From Caenorhabditis elegans (Eukaryota > Nematoda > Chromadorea > Rhabditida > Rhabditidae): 64,000 nt of DNA. The notes beneath the pieces are model-generated. The model searched no databases and had not been told where the DNA came from. It worked only from the letters and a program-made list of their open reading frames with translations. The stretch is taken from the NCBI RefSeq assembly GCF_000002985.6, contig NC_003279.8, forward strand, positions 14,993,501 through 15,057,500, written 5' to 3'. The position numbers and the translations under genes are program-made. Positions 57,646-64,000 of the stretch are shown piece by piece (the first letter of the stretch is position 1; every line of letters starts with the position of its first letter).

Positions 57646-58920
57646 CTAAGAAGCTTCGGGGAAAATCAAGATAAAAGCGACAACGATTGCAAATCCCATA
57701 TAAATGAAGAACATCTTGAGAATTCGATATTTTCCATTATGCAATTCATGTGGAATCACTTCAAAAGTAGTAATATACAAGAATGTTCCACAGGCAATTG
57801 CTTGTAGAATTGATGAGACAATTGCAGCAAATGATTGTTCTCCTCCACTGATAAATTTCATGATTCCAATTCCAGCTAGACCACCAATCAATACTTGAAC
57901 ACTAAAAAGGAATTGTGCAAGTGCAATCCATGGAGTTGTTAGATTTGCTTGAACTAGACGAACTCCAAGGCAGAAGCCCATTATGCATTTGTGAAGTATT
58001 AGCGCTCCGAAGATCTGCAAAATAAATTAAAAAAAAAAAACATTTTTTGTTTTAAATTCTAATTTTAATTTTAAAAATGAAGAAAATAGTAGTTTTAAGG
58101 TAGCCGGCAGAACCTGAAGCAACTGAGAAGCATCTGACGTGACAGCTAACGAGAGTCCCTCGAACAGAGCATGAACAGAGAGTGCCAATACTAGCATGGC
58201 AACTCCAATACTCGATTGGGCGGCAGCTTCGTCTCCTTCTTCTTGTGATTCACCATCTTCAGATCTTTGATGCTCATGATTATGACTATGAATATGGTAT
58301 CCAACATGTCCGAATACATTTCGGTCTTTCGCCGCTTTGACAACCTGATCAATTGTGAGAACCAATAGAAATCCGACTGCTACAAATGCCAACGGAACTG
58401 GGAACTCCGTTGCAATCTTGGTCTTCTCGAAGGATTCTATTGAGTCTGCAAAATGTTTCAGGTTTTCTACTACATTTTAGCGAGTGTATTGCCAAAATGG
58501 GATTTTTGGCGAATATTCTTCAAAATTTGGACTAAAATAGCATTTCTCTGATGTTTTTTTTTTTTTGCAAAATTTTCCACTTCTCACCTGGAAGCAAATC
58601 AAGAAGGCAGGCGCCTAGAAAAACTCCACCACCGATGCACGAGATGAACGAGAGAATATGGCTCCGCGCCCATTCTCCTTTTAGAAACGTGGCTATCTGA
58701 AAGTTGACGAAATTTTCAAAATGAAATGTGATCACATCACATGCGAACATGACAAAAAAAAGTTTTGGCTCACCATTCCGGCTGCAAACGTGAGCGCGAA
58801 CAGAACGATGAGCAATACGGCGCGGAGTGCATCCTTCGGTTCTGCCCGTTCTCCATGCTCTTCCCATACGTTTTTTAGAAATAACCGTGCAGTTAAACGA
58901 GAAACAATTCGTCCGAACAT
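57646..58920 (-). CDS. ZIP-family zinc/divalent metal transporter (ZIP1-3-like, SLC39)
   Basis: Metal importer of the ZIP family. Four exons from the start: 58920-58774, 58696-58588, 58445-58114, 58014-57646; 318 aa, eight predicted membrane helices. TM1 is AVLLIVLFALTFAAGM. The loop between TM3 and TM4 is His-rich (HIHSHNHEHQ), a likely metal-binding loop. TM4 has the metal-site signature SVHALFEGLS and TM5 has HKCIMGFCLG. The C-terminus ends a few residues after TM8, as in ZIP1-3. The first ATG after an upstream CTG-led in-frame stretch was chosen. It lies upstream of the BLTP2 gene on the same strand and is divergent from psf-2. Confidence 0.93.
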
Positions 58921-59524
58921 CTTAAATTTTGGAGTACTCAGCAATTTTCGTAGAAGGTAGCGAGAAAAAGAGAAAAATGGATGGAAAGTTAGAATTTTTG
59001 TGTGGTAATATTTTTGAAATATTTGTAAGAAGAATATTTAAATGTTTTTTGAAAAAAATAAATCAGTTTGCCGAGAGAAAATCAATAAATCGCGAGCCTT
59101 TTCGAGACATGAACGCTCGATTTGCTCAAACACTTCTCTGGCGCTCTCCACTCTCTCGCACGTGCAATTGTAGCGCGTTTGCTGATAGTTTTGTGAACTA
59201 AGAACGCGAGAATATCGGGCGTGGTCTTACTAATATTTTATAGAATGTTTGATTTTATCTGCCGAAATTTGTAACTATTAACGTTTTCTAATTGAAAAAA
59301 TTCAAAATTTTTCAAGTATCCATTTTTATAGCGTTTTTTTTTGTGTATTTTTAAGATTTTATTTCACAAATCTGAGTTCTATGGAATACTTTCCCATCAG
59401 AAGTGTAAGGCCTCAATATCGGAGGGGTTTTAGAAATTTTTAAAATAAGTTATTCTTCTCAATTTATATTTTCTTTTCTTAATTTATATTTTCAATTGAA
59501 AAACTATTATTTTCAGATCAAAAA
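58921..59524. promoter_or_regulatory. Divergent promoter region of the ZIP gene and psf-2
   Basis: 604 bp between the two start codons. CG-containing words (GCGCTCTCC, CGCGAGAATATCGGGCG) lie near 59150-59225. A TTTTCAG acceptor ending at 59516 lies 8 nt before the psf-2 ATG and is a likely SL1 site. No other gene is seen. Confidence 0.5.
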
Positions 59525-60118
59525 ATGAATGCAGAACGTTGCGAGTTCATCGCCGGAAACTCGCTTATTGAAGTGATCCCCTCAATTTCCGATGACCGGC
59601 CGATTCACCTGATTTCCGGCGATATTGGTCCATTTGAGGCAGGCGTACCCTGTCGGATTCCAGTTTGGACAGCGATTTTGATGAAACGAAAACACAATTG
59701 CAAGGTGGTGGCTCCTCAATGGATGGATGTAGATGAGCTGAAGAAGATATTGACGTCAGAGACTGAAAGCCAAGGATTGGCGAAATTACCGGATCATTTC
59801 TTTGAAATCTCGCATATGCTTGTTCGAGATGCCCGTGAGGATATATTCGAAGTTGAAGCTGTCAAATCATTGGTTCAGGACATTTATGATCGGAGGGACG
59901 CAAAACTTCGAAGCTCAGCGATCGAATTCTTGAGACAGGTTGGCAAAAATTATTGAAAATATTTCTAATCCAATTCTTAACAATTCCAGAACCAAACCTG
60001 CCACGCTCAATTGGACAACGTTCAGCTGATTGAAGCATCGTCCGCTCGTGCCACTTTGGAGGCCTGTCGTCAGATGGGAGCTGTCGTCCGTAATAAACAC
60101 GAATCAACACCTTTATAG
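59525..60118 (+). CDS. psf-2: GINS complex subunit 2 (PSF2)
   Basis: Component of the GINS tetramer that joins CDC-45 and MCM2-7 to form the replicative helicase. Two exons, 59525-59938 and 59990-60118, 180 aa, the usual length for the family. It begins with the PSF2 pattern ERCEFIAGNSLIEVIP, continues with GPFEAGVPCRIPVWTAILMKR and WMDVDELKKIL, then LPDHFFEISHMLV and a helical C-terminal domain (VKSLVQDIYDRRDAKLRSSAIEFL). The start is the only ATG fitting the conserved N-terminus, and follows a likely SL1 acceptor. Confidence 0.96.
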
Positions 60119-60293
60119 TGTTTTATTCCTATATATACACTTATTTTTCACAATTAAAACAATTACAATTTCATTGCTGTCTCAAACAGAAAAAAAGTAC
60201 CCGAATTTAAGACAAATCCTGACAAATTCTCGAAATGAATAACACAGAAAATTTGGAGATCTCAAGGGAAATGGTGTTGATAGATTATTTCTA
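60119..60293. other. Convergent 3' spacer between psf-2 and the right-edge gene
   Basis: 175 bp, AT-rich, between two stop codons facing each other. No gene or clear signal beyond AT-rich 3' UTR sequence. Confidence 0.5.
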
Positions 60294-63200
60294 CTAGTTT
60301 GTCAGTGGTGCATGCGGTTGGCGTTTTCCTCGACGTGGCAATGACTTGTTGAACGTTCCATCAGATGGAAAAACTGCATATCCTTTTCGCTCACGAGGAC
60401 TGAAGAAACTTGGAATTAAATTTTGAAAAGCGATGGCGTGGCGAACCTTTTTTTATCGGTGAACGCAGTTGGCGCCTTAATTCGACTTCTAAACGCTTGA
60501 GCTACTTCCTCTGGAGAATCCACGTGGGTTGTTGAAGCAACCTTCAGCGGTTTTTTCTTCCGCATCGAGGAGTTCAGCATAATCGGGACATATGAAGGCC
60601 GGGGAGCAGATTTTTCAAAAGCTGGAATAAAATTAAATTGTTTAGAAAAAAAAACACTTTGAATAAGCATTGATCTTGGATGTTGTCTTTTATAAAACGT
60701 GTGTACAGTGCATTTTTTGGTACTTATGAGTTTCGTTCCCCCCAAAATGATTTCCATATTTTCTAATTGAGACGTGAACTTTTTTTCATTCTCAGGCTTA
60801 GGGAAATGATTTTCTAAGCCAAAAAATGAAAACAGTATTAAAATAAACATTCACGTGTGGATTAAAATTAAAAAGGTAGTGTTAAATAATTTAAAATCAT
60901 TTTGGGGGAACGAAACCCATAAGCACCCTTTTTTTTTCCACTTCTGCGACTCTAAAGGAGGGCGCATTTATTCGAAATGGTCCCGCCACGCGCTTCAAAA
61001 ATCAAAGAATGATGCGTGCCGAGACCAATTCGGATAAACTCACCCTCCTTTAAAGTCGTGGAAGTGAAGAAACAATATACTGTAATGTTGATGCGACCTA
61101 GTGATGGCCTCTCGGCAGCAATCAACGAACATACATTTCACAATATCTGACACTTTACTTTGTGTCATTGTAGAAATCTCCTTTTGCCCCTCTGTCCCAG
61201 GAGCAGTCTCCTCGTCTTCCTCGGATTCATCTCTCGATTCTCTCCCGCTATCCACTGATTTCTGCTCACTGCGTGGCGACGACTCGGGCGTCGCTGAACT
61301 AGCGATATCCACTGGCCCCTCAACAGCTTCCACGTAATCTATCTCATTTTCGACGTCCTCAATGATAACTGGAAGCGCCGGAATAAAGCGGCGCTGACGT
61401 ATACGTTCCTTTGCAACATCTACAACTCGTCGCAAGTCGTAAAGGAATTGTATGGCTAGCGGTGACGGATGGGTCATTTGTGCAGAGTCAAAGTATTCTG
61501 GAAAATAGTTACGAACGTGGTGCCAGAGAGTTTTCTTTCTGTTCGGTCTTGCAGCAATTTTACGACAGGCAAAACTTCCAAGTGACTTGGCAGTTCAGCG
61601 TAGTATTATAGTTTCAGCAAGTTCCAGGTAAGCCCACGCCTTAGCCTTAGCGTCAGCCTGAGCCTACGCCTAAGCCTAAACCTACGCATAAGCCTAGGCT
61701 CAGGCCTAAACTTAAGCCTAAGCCTATCCCTAAGCTTGAGATGTACATAGTCTGTTCGTTTAGAATAATAAAACATTTCAAAATGTAACTAACCTGAACT
61801 AAAAATAAGTCGCTTGCGATTCAATGATTGTGAATGTGACTGAAGAATTTCTTGCTCTTCGATTTCTTCAAATTCCGTCCCATTTTGCTGAAGAATCTAA
61901 AACATCAATCACGGATTTTCTAAAATTCTCAAAATTCTAACTTGATTCTGATGCTTGTACTGTTGCACAAATTGCATTTGAAAGTCACTGATTAGTTTTC
62001 GTTTTTTAATACCCCAGCAGATATTCCAGACGACTAACGTGATTATGAGAACAATTACGATTAGAGCCACAATTATCAGAAGAAATGTGGATTCCACTCT
62101 CCATCCGGGCTCTTCGGAATCGAATCGCTTATGGTCGAAATGGGAAGAGGTACCTAAAAATTTAATGGTCAAGTAGCAAGTATTTATAGCATTTGTAGAT
62201 TTGGGAATTTCTAAATGAGTATTAATTTGGAATTTTTTTGACCTGGGTTAAAACATAGTACAACATTTTTACTAATAAAAAACGTTCCAAAAAGCTTTTA
62301 TTAAAACACCAAAAATTCACATTTCACGGACCTTGATCGAAATTTTAAGTGACTTTTTCTCAAAATTTCTCGTCAACCTGATCTATATTTTGGGTAATTT
62401 GTTAGTTGGCAATTACCAAATGCAACTTTAAAGTTAATTGCGATTGTATTTTTCCGACAGGCAGTTGCTGGTTGTTCTTTAAAGTGCCCCCTGTTAACTT
62501 AATAGCTTCTTCCCGGATTTGAAGTGTCTCAATTCATGTATTTTCGTATGAAGACCCACAAAAGGTGATAAGAATATCAGTCAATTCACTATGATAAGGC
62601 GAACATACAAATGCGTTCGCTTCTCTGTTTTTCTCTAAACTTCTCCAATTCTGACGCTGTCTCTTCAATCTCCAATCGACTTTCACTAACCTGAAGTACC
62701 GGCAATTCGGAGAGAAATGCAGAATGGGGCGGAGACTGCTGACATGAACGTCTTACAATCCAACTTTATCATTACGACGGCTCCAGTCAGGAATGACGCA
62801 TCGAATTCAGTTCCGCCAAACTGCAAAAAGTCTTTTGAAAAAAATTTCAGCAAAATTTGAGCAGCAAATTTAAATTTTGTAGCAGTTTTGTGATTAACTG
62901 TTGTGGACGGAACGTAAACCTGAACTTAATACAGACGTGACCTTCCTTACAATTCATTACTTATTACACCTCTGGTAATAAACTCTTCTCTTCTTACTTA
63001 TTGCTTCCATACATAACATTAACAAATATTGGTTCTTTGTGTTTTTTTCGTTACAATGTATTTTAAGTTACAAAGACGTGTGGAGTTATTTCATTGTTTT
63101 CAGGCTTACAAGGATCGTATTTCAGCTCATCTTTATACATCCGAATGAAGCTTATGTGAATCAAATGATGACCGTCAAATTAGGAGCCTACAAAATTTTT

Positions 63201-63965
63201 TGTAGCGCTTTAAACTAAAAGTAAATGGATCTAGCATGCTTCAGCTAAATGGATAATTAAAAACCTCATATAATTTTTCAAAAAATCTTCCAGATTGTTT
63301 TCCTGCGCCTTAAAATCCGCAAAATACATTTGGAGCATCTCTAAAGTAGGGAACAAATGTACTAGACATATTTACGACTTTTTCTATTTATTGAAAAGTT
63401 CTCCTCGTGCTGCTGAAATACCCGCAAGAACATAATAAAAAGGTCATGTTGCTAATGGAAAAGAGAGACCTTTTTCAAACGAATTGTTAAAAATAAATCT
63501 CTTTGTCTCGACTTTTCGACCGTCGGTCGAATTTAAAATTTTAAACTGTTTTTTTTTGTTATTTCTTGAACCGCCATTTTTTTGTGAAGTTCTCAAGGAG
63601 TTTCATTTTGAAATTTCGAGTTTTCAGACAATTTTGAGTGTAATAAGGCCAAAACCTTTAGCACCGTGGAAAGGTTTTTTTTAACTTCACACACTGGCCG
63701 TATTCCACATTTAAGTGATTAACTCACTAAGAGATTACAAAATAAACTTTTAGGGCTTAATGAAAATTTGCATCAAATCAAATGATGTTACATGTAAACT
63801 AAAAACTCACATAAACAATAGGCTTTCCATTGGAACTAGTCAGCTGAAAAATGCCCCTCTCCTTTGCTATAGACCTCCATTTCGTGTTCAAATTCTCGTA
63901 CATGATCTTCTTAATTGAACAATTCCACTCGTCGGCTCCACGTGATGATGTTCGGATTCCGGCGC
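60294..63965 (-). CDS. Single-pass membrane protein with acidic cytoplasmic domain (probably partial)
   Basis: Visible exons in coding order: 63965-63811, 62820-62691, 62153-61942, 61896-61794, 61497-61081, 60621-60447, 60399-60294; phases agree. The upstream side has extracellular-looking sequence with a few Cys (NCSIKK, KLDCKTF, APFCISL). One transmembrane helix (STFLLIIVALIVIVLIITLVVW) is followed by a basic stop-transfer (GIKKRK). The cytoplasmic part has a Glu-rich helix, a Ser/Glu-rich acidic linker (RESRDESEEDEETAPG) and a basic Pro-rich tail ending PLTN. The donor at 61080 (GTATAT) was preferred to a stronger GTGAGT because only it keeps the frame. The acceptor at 63966 is weak and the start is not seen, so the gene likely continues past the window. 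I do not recognise the family. Confidence 0.72.
60720..60925. mobile_element. Miniature inverted-repeat element, GGTACTTATG family
   Basis: The ends TACTTATGAGTTTCGTTCCC and GGGAACGAAACCCATAAG are inverted copies. The centre holds AGGCTTAGGGAAATGATTTTCTAAGCC, matching the central hairpin of the element at 44810-45016. It lies in an intron of the right-edge gene. Confidence 0.85.
61629..61738. repeat. Degenerate telomere-like GCCTAA tract
   Basis: About 110 bp made largely of GCCTAA, GCCTTA, GCCTGA and GCCTAC words (for example GCCTAAGCCTAAACC), in one dominant strand orientation with one switch near 61693. TTAGGC is the C. elegans telomere repeat, so this is an interstitial, diverged telomere-like block. 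It sits in the intron 61498-61793 of the right-edge gene. Confidence 0.85.
62154..62690. other. Intron of the right-edge gene without further features
   Basis: AT-rich sequence between the exons at 62153 and 62691. No coding frame, repeat or other signal could be supported. Confidence 0.4.
62821..63810. other. Long intron of the right-edge gene
   Basis: About 1 kb between the exons at 62820 and 63811. The open frame at 63484-63684 has no splice context and low-complexity Phe-rich content, so it is not called. Nothing else is seen. Confidence 0.45.
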
Positions 63966-64000
63966 CTTATTTTAAGATATATAAAAGAAAAATCTGAATA

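Noticed and set aside
29481..60118. Operons among same-strand neighbours (dog-1/RMD-like/pole-1; membrane protein/set-10; ZIP/BLTP2)
   Set aside because: Intergenic gaps are about 470-1050 bp, well above the usual 100 bp or so, and no SL2-type signal could be recognised by eye.
1..64000. CRISPR arrays, prokaryotic promoters, riboswitches, tRNA or rRNA genes
   Set aside because: The sequence is nematode nuclear DNA; direct repeats seen are minisatellites or element ends, and no tRNA or rRNA sequence was recognised, though a tRNA scan by program was not possible.

Overview
This window looks like the genome of Caenorhabditis elegans, or a very close relative. Introns are short, many are about 45-60 bp, and they end in TTTTCAG-like acceptors. 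Several start codons sit just behind such an acceptor, as expected for SL1 trans-splicing. There are many small foldback and inverted-repeat elements, and one degenerate tract of GCCTAA, the nematode telomere word. The gene order (tep-1, pole-1, dog-1, set-10, cyn-5, psf-2) matches what I remember of cosmids ZK337, F33H2 and F31C3 at the right end of chromosome I, close to the rDNA. That placement is from memory and was not computed.

Layout from left to right: last exon of an upstream + strand gene (321-460); tep-1, thioester/alpha-2-macroglobulin protein (+, 1273-7953); a small secreted Cys-rich three-finger-like protein (+, 8384-12023); pole-1, DNA polymerase epsilon catalytic subunit (-, 12200-20374); a 0.7 kb palindromic 15-bp repeat array; an RMD/FAM82 TPR protein (-, 21422-23079); dog-1, FANCJ helicase (-, 23973-29480); FAM91 orthologue (+, 29720-34182); set-10, SMYD protein (-, 34272-37050); a multi-pass membrane protein (-, 37708-39461); ANP32 protein (+, 41032-41776); a GLD-2-like nucleotidyltransferase with a long acidic N-terminus (+, 42877-46901); cyn-5 cyclophilin (-, 47109-47772); BLTP2/KIAA0100 bridge-like lipid transfer protein (-, 49138-57179); ZIP zinc transporter (-, 57646-58920); psf-2, GINS subunit (+, 59525-60118); and a single-pass membrane protein running to or past the right edge (-, 60294-63965).

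Exon models were built by hand from splice sites and reading-phase continuity. In each complete multi-exon gene the exon lengths sum to a multiple of three with consistent phases. Three replication-fork genes (pole-1, dog-1, psf-2) lie within 50 kb; otherwise the genes have unrelated jobs, and no operon is convincingly shown.

I see no new multi-gene system. The parts most worth a second look are non-coding: the palindromic array upstream of pole-1, one minisatellite unit found in three introns of two convergent genes, at least nine foldback families in introns and spacers, and the telomere-like tract near the right edge.
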